A stretch of DNA of 64,000 bases, from positions 62,001 to 126,000 of the forward strand of contig NZ_BPLZ01000003.1 in assembly GCF_019656335.1 (NCBI RefSeq), in the 5' to 3' direction. The notes below the pieces were generated by a model, which saw only the letters and a program-made list of their open reading frames with translations, was not told the origin of the DNA and ran no database searches. The stretch is from Pseudomonas sp. NCCP-436. GTDB lineage: Bacteria > Pseudomonadota > Gammaproteobacteria > Pseudomonadales > Pseudomonadaceae. Positions within the stretch are counted from its first letter, which is position 1. Every line of letters starts with the position of its first letter. Of the stretch, positions 40,424 to 51,952 are shown one piece after another. The translations under genes were made by a program, and so were the position numbers.

Positions 40424-41182
40424 TTACAGACGCAGACCACCATCAAGTTCTAGGATACGACCGGTAAAGTAGTCGTTCTCCAGAATATAGGCCACCGAGT
40501 GGGCAATTTCCTGCGGCCGCCCCAGGCGCTTGAGCGGAATGCCGGAAGTCATTTTCTCCAGAGCCTCCGGCTTCATGCTGGCAACCATGTCGGTCTCGAT
40601 AAAGCCCGGTGCAACACCTGCCACACGAATGCCGTAACGCGCCAGCTCCTTGGCCCAGACCACGGTATCGGCCGCCACACCGGCCTTGGCTGCGGAGTAG
40701 TTGGCCTGCCCCATGTTGCCGGCCCGAGAAATGGAGGAGATGTTGATGATCGCTCCTTCGTTCTTCAGCTCGATCATCTTCGCCGCAACCTCACGGGTGC
40801 AGAGGAACACACCTGTCAGGTTGACGTCGATCACCGCCTGCCACTGAGCCAGGCTCATCTTGCTCATCTCGCCATCCTTGACCTTGATGGTCAGACCATC
40901 GCGCAGGATGCCGGCGTTGTTGACCAGGCCGTTGATAGCGCCGAAGTCCTCGGCTACCTGAGAAACCAGATGGGTCACCTGCTCTTCACTGGCCACGTTG
41001 CAGATATAGGCCCGAGCGTCACCACCGGCCACCTTGCAGGCAGCCACAGCCTCATCGAGCTTCTCTTGGTTCAGGTCCACCAGCGCCAGCTTCGCCCCCC
41101 TGGCCGCCAGGTACTCGCCCATGGCACGCCCCAGGCCCTGCCCGCCGCCAGTGATGATGATGACTTTGTCTTTCAGTTGCAT
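40424..41182 (-). CDS. FabG-like short-chain dehydrogenase/reductase
   Basis: A 252-residue Rossmann-fold reductase close to 3-oxoacyl-ACP reductases. The cofactor motif is [11 protein letters not shown] (residues 11-21), NNAG follows, and the catalytic tetrad Ser-Tyr-x-x-x-Lys is in SSISRAG...NYSAAKAG. The C-terminal PGFIETDM and LELDGGLRL are typical. It carries an insertion ([16 protein letters not shown]) seen in this Pseudomonas paralogue. It stands alone, away from fab genes, so its true substrate is uncertain. ATG 41182 is preferred over an ATG five codons upstream. Confidence 0.85.
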   Translation of the reverse strand: MQLKDKVIIITGGGQGLGRAMGEYLAARGAKLALVDLNQEKLDEAVAACKVAGGDARAYICNVASEEQVTHLVSQVAEDFGAINGLVNNAGILRDGLTIKVKDGEMSKMSLAQWQAVIDVNLTGVFLCTREVAAKMIELKNEGAIINISSISRAGNMGQANYSAAKAGVAADTVVWAKELARYGIRVAGVAPGFIETDMVASMKPEALEKMTSGIPLKRLGRPQEIAHSVAYILENDYFTGRILELDGGLRL

Positions 41183-41287
41183 TGTCAATGCCCTCAAGAT
41201 ACAGCTTTTCTGGCCCCGCGATGCCCGTCAACCGCTATGCTAGGGCGTCTGTCCGTTTTTGACGGATCTTCTGCGAGGATTCACAAG

Positions 41288-42022
41288 GTGAGCGTGAAGG
41301 CCGGCAAGCATGCACGAGAATTGCTGCTCAAGGAATACCACGGCGTGCTCAGCACCCACTCCCGGGCCATGCCGGGATATCCCTTTGGCTCCGTGGCGCC
41401 CTACTGTCTGGATGCCGCCGGCAGACCACTCATACTGATCAGCCGTCTCGCCCAGCACACTCACAACCTGCTACAGGATCCCAAGTGCTCGCTACTGGTA
41501 GGCGAGCGCGGCGCCGAGGACATCCAGGCTGCCGGGCGCCTGACATTACTCGCCCAGGCTCGGCAACTGCACGAGAGCACAGAGATCGAGGCAGCCGCCC
41601 GGCGCTACTACCGCTTTTTTCCGCAATCGCATGACTACCACCAGACTCATGACTTCGATTTCTGGTGCCTGGAGCCGGTACGCTGGCGCTTCATCGGCGG
41701 CTTCGGTGCAATCCACTGGCTCGACAGTATCGGTCTGGACAACCCCTTTGCCGCCGACGACAGCGAAACCGGCATGATCGAACACATGAACGCCGACCAC
41801 GCCACAGCTATCGCTCACTATGTAGAACTGGCCGATCTGCCGCGCCACAAACCGGCACAACTGGTTAGCATCGACAGCGAGGGGTTCCACCTGCGCATCG
41901 GCCACAGCCTGCACTGGCTGGCCTTTCCCGAGCCATGCCGTAACCCCGGACAGGTTCGCGCCGCACTGGTCGCACTGGCCCGGGCCGACCGATGGCCGCA
42001 AGCAACCGCTGCTTCAGCTTGA
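41288..42022 (+). CDS. HugZ-like pyridoxamine-phosphate-oxidase-fold protein
   Basis: A 244-residue protein with a split-barrel flavin-binding domain (HSRAMPGYPFGSVAPY, LILISRLAQHTHNL) and a C-terminal DUF2470 region (TGMIEHMNADHATAIAHY), the architecture of HugZ/HutZ heme-utilisation proteins. In HugZ the C-terminal part supplies a heme-binding His. No heme uptake gene is nearby, so heme oxygenase activity is only a possibility. The start is GTG 41288 with GAGGA eight bases upstream; the frame is open further 5' only across the divergent SDR gene. Confidence 0.82.
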   Translation: MSVKAGKHARELLLKEYHGVLSTHSRAMPGYPFGSVAPYCLDAAGRPLILISRLAQHTHNLLQDPKCSLLVGERGAEDIQAAGRLTLLAQARQLHESTEIEAAARRYYRFFPQSHDYHQTHDFDFWCLEPVRWRFIGGFGAIHWLDSIGLDNPFAADDSETGMIEHMNADHATAIAHYVELADLPRHKPAQLVSIDSEGFHLRIGHSLHWLAFPEPCRNPGQVRAALVALARADRWPQATAASA

Positions 42023-42088
42023 ATTCAGTCCCGGAGCCCATACTTAATCCCTACTGGAAGCCTGCTTCCGTCAAGGATATTTCCCACC

Positions 42089-42541
42089 ATGCGTGCATTC
42101 CTGTTTCTTCTGCTGCTCTTCCCCGTCATTGAGCTGGCTGTGCTGATCAAGGTCGGCAGTGCCATTGGCGTCCTTCCTACCCTGCTGCTGGTGATCGGCA
42201 CCGCAGTAATCGGCAGCTTCCTGCTACGCATCGCAGGCATTACCACTGCCTGGCGCGCCCGTGAACGCTTGGCTCGCGGCGAACTGCCCGAACAGGAGAT
42301 GCTCGAAGGACTGCTGATCGCCGTCGGTGGCGGCCTGCTGATTCTGCCTGGCTTTATCAGCGACCTATTCGGCCTGCTTTGCCTGGTACCCTTTAGCCGC
42401 CGCCTGCTACTGGGCAAGATCCGTCAGCGGGTCGAGGAGCAAGCCATGCGTCAACGCGCCTTCTTCGACGATGTCTCGGTACGCCGGCCCGGCACCTCGC
42501 AACCCAACGTGCTCGAAGGCGAGTATGAGCGCCGAGACTGA
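42089..42541 (+). CDS. fxsA: FxsA family inner-membrane protein
   Basis: A 150-residue membrane protein of the FxsA family, known in E. coli for overcoming exclusion of phage T7 by the F plasmid. Hydrophobic segments lie at about 2-45 and 75-105. Conserved features are PVIELAVLIKVG and the later ILPGFISDLFGLLCLVP. It precedes groES as in many gammaproteobacteria. Its cellular role is unknown. Confidence 0.9.
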   Translation: MRAFLFLLLLFPVIELAVLIKVGSAIGVLPTLLLVIGTAVIGSFLLRIAGITTAWRARERLARGELPEQEMLEGLLIAVGGGLLILPGFISDLFGLLCLVPFSRRLLLGKIRQRVEEQAMRQRAFFDDVSVRRPGTSQPNVLEGEYERRD

Positions 42542-42590
42542 AGCAGAGTCATTACCTGACAAAGGCGGCGTAAAAATTTTCAATCGCCCC

Positions 42591-42618
42591 CTTGAAATGC
42601 ATTTCCCCGCCCACATGT
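42591..42618 (+). promoter_or_regulatory. Sigma-32 heat-shock promoter of groESL
   Basis: CTTGAAA (42591-42597) and CCACATGT (42611-42618) are separated by 13 bases and match the sigma-32 consensus (CTTGAAA / CCCCATnT) at all seven -35 positions and seven of eight -10 positions. Transcription would start near 42625. Confidence 0.82.
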
Positions 42619-42624
42619 AGCAGT

Positions 42625-42757
42625 CACCGCAAGGTGCCTGCCCCCAAGGCAGTCCGACTTTCGCGGTACGCCCAGCGTACCGCTTCCGGCTACGCCGGAT
42701 TTTTCAAACCCGCCGACCGCGTAGGCGTCGGCAAGTTGGCCATAAATTGTTAGGAGA
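42625..42757 (+). promoter_or_regulatory. Multi-hairpin 5' leader of groESL
   Basis: The leader of about 140 bases holds five hairpins in a row: CACC-GCAA-GGTG (42625-42636, GNRA loop), CTGCC/GGCAG (42638-42652), a 9-bp stem GCGGTACGC-CCA-GCGTACCGC (42663-42683), TCCGGC-TAC-GCCGGA followed by five T (42685-42704, terminator-like), and GCCGAC/GTCGGC (42712-42732). The ribosome-binding site TAGGAGAG is at 42751-42758. The fourth hairpin could end upstream fxsA transcripts or attenuate groESL; the overall structure could also protect or regulate the mRNA (inference). Confidence 0.65.
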
Positions 42758-42765
42758 GATCGACA

Positions 42766-43059
42766 ATGAAGCTTCGTCCTCTGCATGACCGCGTCGTGAT
42801 CCGTCGCAGCGAAGAAGAGACCAAAACCGCTGGCGGTATCGTGCTGCCGGGCTCGGCCGCCGAAAAGCCGAACCAGGGTGAGGTCGTTGCCGTCGGTACC
42901 GGTAAGGTCCTGGACAACGGCGAAGTTCGCCCTCTGGCGGTGAAAGTCGGTGACAAGGTGGTCTTCGGCCCCTACTCCGGCAGCAATACCGTCAAGGTCG
43001 ACGGTGAAGACCTGCTGGTCATGGGCGAACACGAAATCCTCGCAGTCATCGAAGCCTGA
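42766..43059 (+). CDS. groES: Co-chaperonin GroES
   Basis: A 97-residue subunit of the heptameric lid for Gro[15 protein letters not shown] starts it; the mobile loop ([20 protein letters not shown]) and [15 protein letters not shown] end match. AGGAGAG precedes the ATG. It forms a two-gene operon with groEL, 49 bases apart, under the sigma-32 promoter upstream. Confidence 0.98.
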   Translation: MKLRPLHDRVVIRRSEEETKTAGGIVLPGSAAEKPNQGEVVAVGTGKVLDNGEVRPLAVKVGDKVVFGPYSGSNTVKVDGEDLLVMGEHEILAVIEA

Positions 43060-43096
43060 TCACCCACGATTTCCCTTTAAATCGTCAAAGAATTGA

Positions 43097-44746
<1,650 letters not shown>

Positions 44747-44755
44747 GCCAGCGCC

Positions 44756-44839
44756 TGGCGGCAATGCCCAATAAAGGCATTGCCGCCAAGCCAACCCATT
44801 TGAAAAATCCGATGTTCGGGCAACCGACATCGGATTTTT
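44756..44839. terminator. Two tandem hairpins/terminator after groEL
   Basis: A 13-bp stem TGGCGGCAATGCC/GGCATTGCCGCCA (44756-44788) lacks a T-tract; the second, AAAAATCCGATGT/ACATCGGATTTTT (44803-44839), has A- and T-tracts and works in both directions. The first may protect the mRNA 3' end. The rest of the 44747-44977 gap shows no gene. Confidence 0.85.
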
Positions 44840-44977
44840 CATGCCTATTCAAAATTACGCCTGCAGCCGGATTGCTAGCTGCCACCAGCACGCAGTGCCG
44901 TATCAGAAATGCCCGTGCTTTGGCGAAGCCGGCCGCATAGCTGCGCAAGCCGGCTTTGCAAAGACGGCAATCGCCAT

Positions 44978-46036
44978 TCAGGCGTTTCCGGCAGCCTTCA
45001 GGCGTGCTGCCTGGGTAAAGTCGAGCATACGCTTGAGCGGCCTGACTGCCTTGGGTATCAGCGCCGGATCCACCTGAATCTCGCCAGCTCCCTCACGCAA
45101 CCCCTGGAGCACACGCTCCAGCGTATTCATCGCCATCCACGGGCAATGCGCGCAACTGCGGCAGGCCGCACCATTGCCAGCGGTAGGAGCCTCAATGAAG
45201 GTCTTTTCCGGACACAACTGCTGCATCTTGTAGAAGATGCCGCGGTCGGTAGCGACGATAAAACAGCTGTTGGGCAACGTCTGCGCTGCCTTGATCAACT
45301 GACTGGTGGAGCCTACAGCATCCGCCAGCTCTACCACATTCTGCGGTGACTCAGGGTGCACCAACACCGCCGCATCCGGGTACAGAGCCTTCATATCCAG
45401 CAACTGCTTGGCCTTGAACTCCTCATGGACGATGCAGGCACCATCCCAAAGCAGCATGTCCGCACCGGTTTCACGCTGGATATAGTTACCCAGGTGCTTG
45501 TCCGGTGCCCAGATCAACTTCTCGCCGTTGTCCATCAGGCTTTCGACGATCTCCAGCGCACAGCTTGAAGTCACGACCCAGTCGGCCCGCGCCTTCACTG
45601 CCGCCGAGGTATTGGCGTAAACCACCACAGTGCGCTCCGGATGCTGGTCGCAGAACGCCGAGAACTCCTCCACGGGGCAACCAAGATCGAGCGAGCAGGT
45701 GGCCTCCAGTGTCGGCATCAGCACGCGCTTTTCCGGATTGAGGATCTTTGCCGTCTCTCCCATAAAACGCACACCGGCAACAACCACGGTCTGCGCCGGA
45801 TGCTGAGTACCGAAACGAGCCATCTCCAGCGAGTCAGCCACACAGCCACCGGTTTCCTCCGCCAGCGCCTGAATCACCGGATCGCAATAGTAGTGTGCCA
45901 CCAGTACGGCATTCTGCCGCTTCAACTCAATGGCGATCTCTCGCCGATGGAAGGCTTCTTCTTCTGCCGTCAACCGTCTAGGCTGCTTGGCATCGAGATG
46001 GGCTTGAACGAGGAGACGTTCGGAGATTTGCGTCAT
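44978..46036 (-). CDS. nadA: Quinolinate synthase NadA
   Basis: A 352-residue [4Fe-4S] enzyme that condenses iminoaspartate with dihydroxyacetone phosphate in NAD synthesis. The three cluster cysteines are in GGCVADS, SSCALE and [33 protein letters not shown] and [13 protein letters not shown] are conserved. It is transcribed toward groEL and diverges from nothing closer than the tRNA-Lys gene. The nadB and nadC genes are elsewhere. Confidence 0.96.
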   Translation of the reverse strand: MTQISERLLVQAHLDAKQPRRLTAEEEAFHRREIAIELKRQNAVLVAHYYCDPVIQALAEETGGCVADSLEMARFGTQHPAQTVVVAGVRFMGETAKILNPEKRVLMPTLEATCSLDLGCPVEEFSAFCDQHPERTVVVYANTSAAVKARADWVVTSSCALEIVESLMDNGEKLIWAPDKHLGNYIQRETGADMLLWDGACIVHEEFKAKQLLDMKALYPDAAVLVHPESPQNVVELADAVGSTSQLIKAAQTLPNSCFIVATDRGIFYKMQQLCPEKTFIEAPTAGNGAACRSCAHCPWMAMNTLERVLQGLREGAGEIQVDPALIPKAVRPLKRMLDFTQAARLKAAGNA

Positions 46037-46149
46037 GTCTTCAGGCTCTGATTATTGTCCGGCGCATCGATTATACCTCCCCGAGAAACCGGGAAGTCAG
46101 GAGGGATACGGGAATCAGGGGGAGAGGTGACGCTGCGGGAGGGAAAGAG

Positions 46150-46225
46150 TGGTGGGTCGTGAAGGACTCGAACCTTCGACCAATTGGTTAAAAGCCAACT
46201 GCTCTACCAACTGAGCTAACGACCC
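46150..46225 (-). tRNA. tRNA-Lys (anticodon TTT)
   Basis: The minus strand folds as a full 76-base cloverleaf: acceptor GGGTCGT/ACGACCC, D-arm with AGCTCAGTTGGTAGAGC, anticodon loop CTTTTAA giving TTT, T-arm with GGTTCGAATCC, and an encoded CCA end at 46150-46152. It lies between nadA and queC. In P. aeruginosa the tRNA-Lys beside queC is an integration site for PAPI-1/pKLC102-type islands; here no island or 3'-end duplication is next to it. Confidence 0.97.
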
Positions 46226-46253
46226 AACGCGAGGCGAATTCTACCGATTTATT

Positions 46254-46958
46254 TCAGCAAATCAACACTTTGCGAGATTTTTTATAAAAATAACGAGTCA
46301 CATCTGCCACTCCGGCTGCAGCAAATCCCATAGCACGCAAGCGGCAGCTGTCACATCGGCCACAGGCCCGGCCATCGGCATCGGCCTGGTAGCAGGAAAC
46401 GGTCAGCGCATAATCCACTCCCAGGCGCATACCGGTGCGAATGATTTCCCCCTTGCTCATGTACTGCAGTGGTGCCCGGATGGTAAAGCCCTGCCCTTCG
46501 ATACCAGCCCTGGTAGCCAGATTAGCCATATGCTCGAAGGCAGCAACGAACTCGGGTCGGCAGTCAGGGTAACCCGAATAATCCACGGCATTGACTCCGA
46601 TGAAAATGTCCCACGCTCCAAGCACCTCTGCCCAGCCCAGGGCCAGTGCAAGAAATACGGTGTTACGTGCCGGCACGTAGGTGACAGGAATACCTTCTGC
46701 CGGCGCCTCGGGCACCGCGATGCGGCTATCGGTCAGCGCCGACCCACCAATACCATTAAGGCTAAGGCCAATCACCTTATGCTCGACCACACCCAACTGG
46801 CGAGCCACGCGTTCAGCCGCCTGTAACTCAGCACGGTGACGCTGACCATAGTCGAAGCTCATGCTGTAGCAACTAAATCCTTCGGCTTTGGCCATAGCCA
46901 CCACCGTAGCCGAATCCAGTCCTCCGGAAAGGAGAATTACCGCTTTCTTTTCGTTCAT
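46254..46958 (-). CDS. queC: 7-cyano-7-deazaguanine synthase QueC
   Basis: A 234-residue ATP-dependent enzyme converting 7-carboxy-7-deazaguanine to preQ0 in queuosine synthesis. The PP-loop is LSGGLDSAT (residues 10-18), with FDYGQRH and [15 protein letters not shown] as family marks, and a zinc site Cys-x8-Cys-x2-Cys-x2-Cys (SCYQ...CGRCDSC). ATG 46958 begins two bases after the queE stop; the TTG start two codons earlier is unlikely. Confidence 0.96.
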   Translation of the reverse strand: MNEKKAVILLSGGLDSATVVAMAKAEGFSCYSMSFDYGQRHRAELQAAERVARQLGVVEHKVIGLSLNGIGGSALTDSRIAVPEAPAEGIPVTYVPARNTVFLALALGWAEVLGAWDIFIGVNAVDYSGYPDCRPEFVAAFEHMANLATRAGIEGQGFTIRAPLQYMSKGEIIRTGMRLGVDYALTVSCYQADADGRACGRCDSCRLRAMGFAAAGVADVTRYFYKKSRKVLIC

Positions 46959-46960
46959 GC

Positions 46961-47608
46961 TCAATGCCCCGGTTCGTCGTTCCAGAGAAGCTTGTGCAGC
47001 TGTAACTGCAACCTTACAGGCAGGTTGTCAGCAACAATCCAATCGGCCAGGACACGCGCATCCAACTGCCTGTGAGAAGGGGAAAACAGTACCTCGCCAA
47101 CCCGTTCAATCAGGTCGTGACGAATTAGCTGGGAAACCGCCCAGTCATAGTCCTCGCGAGAGCAGAGGACAAACTTCACCTGATCATTGGAGGTGAGCCA
47201 GGAAATGTTCTCGTACCGATTGCGCCGCAGCTCGCCGGAGCCCGGAGTCTTCAGGTCGAGCACCTTACTGACTCGCGGATCTACGGCCGACACATCCAGG
47301 GCACCACTGGTTTCCAGAGAAACTTCATAGCCTGCATCACAAAGGTGACCAAGCAAGGGAATGCAGTTGGGCTGGGCCAGCGGCTCACCACCGGTGACGC
47401 ACACGTAGCGCGGGCGGTAGGCGGCTACACGCCGGAGAATACCGCTCAGATCAAGGAGTTCCCCGCCACTGAAGGCGTAGGCCGTATCACAGTACTGACA
47501 GCGCAGGGGACAGCCGGTCAGGCGTACGAACACCGTCGGCAAGCCAACGGTACGCGTCTCCCCCTGCAACGAGTGGAATATCTCGGTAATGCGCAGGGTA
47601 TCTTGCAT
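46961..47608 (-). CDS. queE: 7-carboxy-7-deazaguanine synthase QueE
   Basis: A 215-residue radical-SAM enzyme that converts carboxytetrahydropterin to CDG. The cluster motif is CPLRCQYC (Cys-x3-Cys-x2-Cys), preceded by [24 protein letters not shown] and followed by [10 protein letters not shown] took ATG 47608, which starts [13 protein letters not shown], the family's usual N-terminus; an upstream ATG adds 11 residues. It forms an operon with queC. Confidence 0.95.
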   Translation of the reverse strand: MQDTLRITEIFHSLQGETRTVGLPTVFVRLTGCPLRCQYCDTAYAFSGGELLDLSGILRRVAAYRPRYVCVTGGEPLAQPNCIPLLGHLCDAGYEVSLETSGALDVSAVDPRVSKVLDLKTPGSGELRRNRYENISWLTSNDQVKFVLCSREDYDWAVSQLIRHDLIERVGEVLFSPSHRQLDARVLADWIVADNLPVRLQLQLHKLLWNDEPGH

Positions 47609-47779
47609 GGTAGCCACGGGCGTGATGACGAAACAGGCCATCCGCCTCCGTTGCGTTAATCGGACGAATGCCGAGGTAAACCCGCATTCGGGAAATGCGT
47701 GCCGGCAAGGACATCAGCCGAGCTGAAACCCTGCCATGAGCAGACGTGCATTCTAATCGGGATAGCACTGACGTAAAGA

Positions 47780-47805
47780 CAAAAAACCCGCGCCAGGCGC
47801 GGGTT
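47780..47805 (-). terminator. Terminator after cpoB
   Basis: AACCCGCG/CGCGGGTT with a five-base loop, followed on the minus strand by six T; it closes the tol-pal run before queE. Confidence 0.88.
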
Positions 47806-47821
47806 CATGTTCCGAAGAAAC

Positions 47822-48634
47822 CTACAGGCGCTGCAGATCCCGTTGTGCCAGCTGGGCAGCCGAACTCCCCGGGTACTGCGCGATAACCTGCTGCAGGATG
47901 CCGCGAGCCTTGTCCAGATTACCCAGGCGGCGCTCGACATCGGCCAGCTTGAACAGAGAATCCGGCACCTTGGAATGCTGCGGATAACTCTGGCTAACTC
48001 GGGCAAAGGCCTGACCGGCTCCCTGGAGATCACCTTTGGCCAGATTCACCTCACCCAGCCAGTACTGCGCATTGCCGGCGTACTGGCTATTGGGATAGCG
48101 ATTCAGGAAGGCCGTGAAAGCCTGTGACGCCTTGTCGAAATCCTTCTTCTTGATCAGATCGAAGGCTGCATCGTAGTAGAGCTTTTCCTTGGCCGGATCC
48201 CCCGGCTCGGCACCTGCCTGCGACTGATTGCCCGCTGGCGGCGTAGGAACGGCATTGGCATTGATGGTGCCATCTGCCTGATTCTGAGCGGAAGCACCGG
48301 CAGCAGCGCCGGATGCGATACGTTGATCCAGTTCCTGGTAACGCTCCAGCCCTTCCCGCTTGAGGCGCTGGATTTCATTCTGCTGTTCCTCGAGCATGCC
48401 ACGCAGCTGGGCGATTTCCTGCTGCATCTGCTCAAGCTGATTAAACAGCAAGCCCTGCGCGGTAGCGGGAGCCGCAGCTCCCGCACCGGCATAGGTGCCA
48501 GCCGTACCATAACCCGCCGGCGGATAGCTGCTGCCCTGTTGCATGGCACTGCTCTCCAGTACGGGAACCTCCGCCATTGCCACTAGCGGCAGGGCGAGTG
48601 TCAAAAGGGTCAGAGTACGACGGCAATCACGCAT
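47822..48634 (-). CDS. cpoB: Tol-Pal system protein CpoB (YbgF)
   Basis: A 270-residue periplasmic protein with signal peptide MRDCRRTLTLLTLALPLVAMA. Residues 60-105 form a coiled coil for trimerisation (LLFNQLEQMQQEIAQLRGMLEEQQNEIQRLK); the linker is Ala/Gln-rich; the C-terminal 120 residues are TPR repeats (YYDAAFDLIKKKDFDKASQAF, YPNSQYAGNAQYWLGE). It links TolA and PBP1B activity to outer-membrane constriction in E. coli. Last gene of the tol-pal cluster, six bases after pal. Confidence 0.94.
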   Translation of the reverse strand: MRDCRRTLTLLTLALPLVAMAEVPVLESSAMQQGSSYPPAGYGTAGTYAGAGAAAPATAQGLLFNQLEQMQQEIAQLRGMLEEQQNEIQRLKREGLERYQELDQRIASGAAAGASAQNQADGTINANAVPTPPAGNQSQAGAEPGDPAKEKLYYDAAFDLIKKKDFDKASQAFTAFLNRYPNSQYAGNAQYWLGEVNLAKGDLQGAGQAFARVSQSYPQHSKVPDSLFKLADVERRLGNLDKARGILQQVIAQYPGSSAAQLAQRDLQRL

Positions 48635-48640
48635 GGCAGC

Positions 48641-49138
48641 TTACTTGCGCAGCTCTACGCGACGGTTCTGGGCCCAGGACTGCTCGTCGTGGCCGGTAAC
48701 AACCGGACGCTCTTCACCGTAGGAAACCAGTTCCAGCTGAGCCGGGGAGACACCCTGCAGAACCAGGTAGCGCTGAACGGCCTTGGCACGACGCTCGCCC
48801 AGAGCCATGTTGTACTCACGGGTACCGCGCTCGTCGGCGTGACCTTCCAGAACCACGCGAGCACCATTGGCCTTCAGATCCTTGGCATGAACGTCCAGAG
48901 CGCGCATGGCTTCGGCTTTCAGATCGGAGCTGTCGTACTCGAAGTAGAAGGTGGTGATAGCACGCAGAGCAGCTTCTTCGCTCAGGCTGCCGTCGACAGC
49001 ACCAGTGTTGGCACCGTAGCCAGCGTTCGGGTCAACAGCACCTTCACCAGCAGCGTCGCCGCCTTTGGAGGAACAGCCTACGGCAACGGCGAGAGCCAGG
49101 GACAGTGCAGCAAACTTACCGAATTTCAGCATTTCCAT
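48641..49138 (-). CDS. pal: Peptidoglycan-associated lipoprotein Pal (OprL)
   Basis: A 165-residue outer-membrane lipoprotein. The lipobox ends at Cys22 ([11 protein letters not shown]). The OmpA-like domain that binds meso-DAP has [33 protein letters not shown] and the C-terminal NRRVELRK. It is almost identical to P. aeruginosa OprL as I recall it, which starts MEMLKFGKF, hence ATG 49138 rather than 49141; AGGAG lies seven bases upstream. Confidence 0.96.
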   Translation of the reverse strand: MEMLKFGKFAALSLALAVAVGCSSKGGDAAGEGAVDPNAGYGANTGAVDGSLSEEAALRAITTFYFEYDSSDLKAEAMRALDVHAKDLKANGARVVLEGHADERGTREYNMALGERRAKAVQRYLVLQGVSPAQLELVSYGEERPVVTGHDEQSWAQNRRVELRK

Positions 49139-49196
49139 CATATAACTCCTAATGAACCCCAGTTGTGTCAAGCAATGTTAAACAGAAAGCACCGCA

Positions 49197-50504
49197 TCAT
49201 TTCAGGAATGGGGACCAAGAAGGCTCTCGAACTTCGCCTTGAGCGGTAGGAAGAGGGAGCCTCACGCGGCCGTTGGTGGACGCTAACATCAAGACTCCCC
49301 GCCCCTGATGGCGGGTTGCATAGATTAGCATGGCGCCATTGGGCGCAACAGTGGGCGACTCATCCAAACTTGTGTCGGAAAGTATGCGCAGGCGATTGGT
49401 TTCCAGATCCTGCGCAGCCACCTTGAACACGGTAAAACCATCTTGCCGATGGATCATTACCAGAGTCTTCTCGTCTGCCGACAGTTTCGGGTTGGCATTG
49501 TAGTTGCCAACGAAGGTTACCCGCTCAACAGCGCCACTGTTGATGTTGGTCTTGTAGATCTGCGGCTTGCCCGCACGATCCGAGGTGAAGTATAGCGTCT
49601 GGCCATCCTTGCCCCAGAAAGGCTCGGTATCGATTGCATAATGGTTGGTAACGCGGCGCAGCTGACGACTGGCCATGTCCATCACATAGATTTCCGGGTT
49701 TCCGTCACGTGACAGAACGAAGGCCAGACGACTGCCATCCGGCGACCAGGCCGGCGCACCGTTGAGCCCCTCGAAGTTGGTGATCTGCTCGCGGCGACCG
49801 GTATCGATATGCTGCACGAAAATGCGTGGTCGGCGCTGTTCAAAGGATACATAGGCAATGCGGCGACCATCGGGCGCGAAGGACGGCGACAGGATCGGCT
49901 CACGGGACTGCAGCAACGTCACCGCACGAGCACCGTCGTAGTCGGAACGCTGCAGGGTATAACGGGTGTTGTTGACGCCCATGCGCTCGGCAGTGACATA
50001 CAGCAGACGGGTGGAGAATGCCCCCTTGACGCCGGTGAGTTTCTCGAAGGTCTGATCGGCGATGTAGTGAGCCATGTCACGCAACTGGTCGGTTCCGCCA
50101 CCAACGTTGCCGGTCAATACCTGCTGCTCGGTGCTGACGTTGAACAGCGCGTACTGCACCTGCAGACGCCCACCATTGGGAACCATGCTGCCCACCAATA
50201 CGTACTGAGCGCCAATGGCTTTCCAGTCGCGATAGATCACTTCGCCAGCCTGGGTCGGCAGGCTGATCATGTTTTGCCGCGGAATGGGCTCGAAATAGCC
50301 GGAATTACGCAGATCGTTGCCGATGATCTCGGCCATGTCCTCCGGCAGCACGGTGCTGCCCTGCCAGCCGAACGGCACTACTGCAATCGGCGTAGCACGG
50401 TCGGCGCCATGGGAGATCACCAGCGGGTCGGCCGCCTGGACACGACCAACTAGCAAGACCAGCCCCAGCAGGGCAAGACGAATCAGAGTATTCACAGAGT
50501 TCAA
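49197..50504 (-). CDS. tolB: Tol-Pal periplasmic protein TolB
   Basis: A 435-residue periplasmic protein with signal peptide [24 protein letters not shown]. The N-terminal domain (25-160) contacts TolA; the rest is a six-bladed WD40-like propeller with repeats such as [47 protein letters not shown] and [25 protein letters not shown], which bind Pal. The ATG overlaps the tolA stop by 4 bases. Confidence 0.97.
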   Translation of the reverse strand: MNSVNTLIRLALLGLVLLVGRVQAADPLVISHGADRATPIAVVPFGWQGSTVLPEDMAEIIGNDLRNSGYFEPIPRQNMISLPTQAGEVIYRDWKAIGAQYVLVGSMVPNGGRLQVQYALFNVSTEQQVLTGNVGGGTDQLRDMAHYIADQTFEKLTGVKGAFSTRLLYVTAERMGVNNTRYTLQRSDYDGARAVTLLQSREPILSPSFAPDGRRIAYVSFEQRRPRIFVQHIDTGRREQITNFEGLNGAPAWSPDGSRLAFVLSRDGNPEIYVMDMASRQLRRVTNHYAIDTEPFWGKDGQTLYFTSDRAGKPQIYKTNINSGAVERVTFVGNYNANPKLSADEKTLVMIHRQDGFTVFKVAAQDLETNRLRILSDTSLDESPTVAPNGAMLIYATRHQGRGVLMLASTNGRVRLPLPTAQGEVREPSWSPFLK

Positions 50505-51475
50505 TCCTCCGGTTTGAAAATAACGCGACGCTGCCTGTACATACGGTCGAAGGTAGCGCGATCCAATTCTTGTAACTCAGAAATACGACCGACATTGCGC
50601 ACCGCAGCCACCGCCGAGGTATCGAACGGCGCATCACCGCTGGAGCGAACCACGCTGGCGTTGGTGATGGTGCCATCGGGCAACATCTGGATCAGCAACT
50701 CGACGCTCATGCCACGACGCGCCGACATCGGCCGCTGCCAGTTCTCGGTAATCAGCTTGATGATCAAATGGTCATAGTTACCCGCCACCTGATCGCCATG
50801 GGTCTGTGCTAAATCCTGCTGATTCTGCACGTTGTCCGAAAGCAACTCGGCCAGCGCTGCAGCCTTCTGCTCCTCGGCGGCCTTGCGCCGTGCATCTTCA
50901 GCCTTGCGTTTGGCATCCTCGGCGGCCTTCTTCTTCGCTGCCTCGGCAGCTGCCGCCTTCTTCTTCGCCTCTTCTGCAGCGGCCTTTTTCTTGGCCTCTT
51001 CAGCGGCTTTCTTCTTCGCTTCTTCCTCAGCGCGTTTTTTCGCGATCTCCGCCTGGCGTTTCTGCTGCGCAGCCTTTTCAGCTTCTGCCCTCTTCGCTGC
51101 TTCCGCCTTGGCCTGCTCGGCCTTTCGAGCCTCTTGCGCCTTCCTTTGTTCCTCGGCTTTTCTAGCCTCTGCCAGCTTCTTTGCTTCAGCCTGCTTCTGC
51201 TCCTCGGCTTTTTTCTGTTCAAGCCGCTCGGTCTCAAACTGCGGTGCCGACGTTTTTTGAGCCTCCCCTGCCACTTTCTGTGTGGTCTGAGTGGTAGCCT
51301 GGCTCTGCGACTTGAGCTGATACAGAGTAGCCTGCACCACCGGACGCGCCGGCGGTAGCTCTGGCGTAAAGGCGAAGCTGACGAACAGCATCGCGAACAT
51401 CAGCACGTGCAGCCCAACAGCCCAGACGACAGGCCAGAAGTAGCTTTCCGATTGCGAGCGCTCGGTGTGCTGCAT
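50501..51475 (-). CDS. tolA: Tol-Pal inner-membrane protein TolA
   Basis: A 324-residue protein with one N-terminal transmembrane helix (residues 13-35, with [17 protein letters not shown]), a long Lys/Glu/Ala helix at about residues 80-210 built of KKAAEEAK-type repeats, and a compact C-terminal domain (about 215-324) with LITENWQRP...[26 protein letters not shown]. It spans the periplasm to Pal/TolB and receives force from TolQR. It is a phage and colicin/pyocin import factor. Start overlaps the tolR stop by one base. Confidence 0.96.
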   Translation of the reverse strand: MQHTERSQSESYFWPVVWAVGLHVLMFAMLFVSFAFTPELPPARPVVQATLYQLKSQSQATTQTTQKVAGEAQKTSAPQFETERLEQKKAEEQKQAEAKKLAEARKAEEQRKAQEARKAEQAKAEAAKRAEAEKAAQQKRQAEIAKKRAEEEAKKKAAEEAKKKAAAEEAKKKAAAAEAAKKKAAEDAKRKAEDARRKAAEEQKAAALAELLSDNVQNQQDLAQTHGDQVAGNYDHLIIKLITENWQRPMSARRGMSVELLIQMLPDGTITNASVVRSSGDAPFDTSAVAAVRNVGRISELQELDRATFDRMYRQRRVIFKPED

Positions 51476-51927
51476 CAGGGCGCCTCGGTAATCAATCCGA
51501 CGTTGCCCACATCGGCCTGCTGCAGACCACCCATGGCCGCCATCACCGTACCGTAGTCCACCGACTTGTCGCCGCGCACGAACACCTGCACCTTCTTACC
51601 CTGACGGCGGTTCTCGGCCACGATTGCCGTCACTGCCTGGGTCATCTGCTCAAGCGTGGAGGCTCGTTCCTGCTCGGTATCGACGTCAACCTCGCTACCC
51701 ATGTTCCAATAGTAGGTCTTGTCGGCCTTGATGGAGATGGTCAGTACCTGCGCATCGTTATCCTGCGGCAGCACATCGCTGCTGACCTGCGGCAGATCCA
51801 CTTTGACGCCCTGGTTGAGCATCGGCGCGGTGACCATGAAGATGACCAGCAGCACCAGCATCACATCGATGTAAGGCACCACGTTCATCTCGGCGACCGG
51901 CTTGCGTCTATTGCGAATTCTCGCCAT
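51475..51927 (-). CDS. tolR: Tol-Pal proton-channel protein TolR
   Basis: A 150-residue ExbD/TolR protein. One transmembrane helix (about 18-40) carries the proton-site Asp in NVVPYIDVMLVLLVIFM; the periplasmic domain follows. The ATG at 51927 (MARIRNRRKPVAEMN) is supported by family length, while the longer frame overlaps tolQ. It lies 25 bases after tolQ and overlaps tolA by one base. Confidence 0.95.
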   Translation of the reverse strand: MARIRNRRKPVAEMNVVPYIDVMLVLLVIFMVTAPMLNQGVKVDLPQVSSDVLPQDNDAQVLTISIKADKTYYWNMGSEVDVDTEQERASTLEQMTQAVTAIVAENRRQGKKVQVFVRGDKSVDYGTVMAAMGGLQQADVGNVGLITEAP

Positions 51928-51952
51928 GGCTGAACCTATTCTCTCGCGCGCC

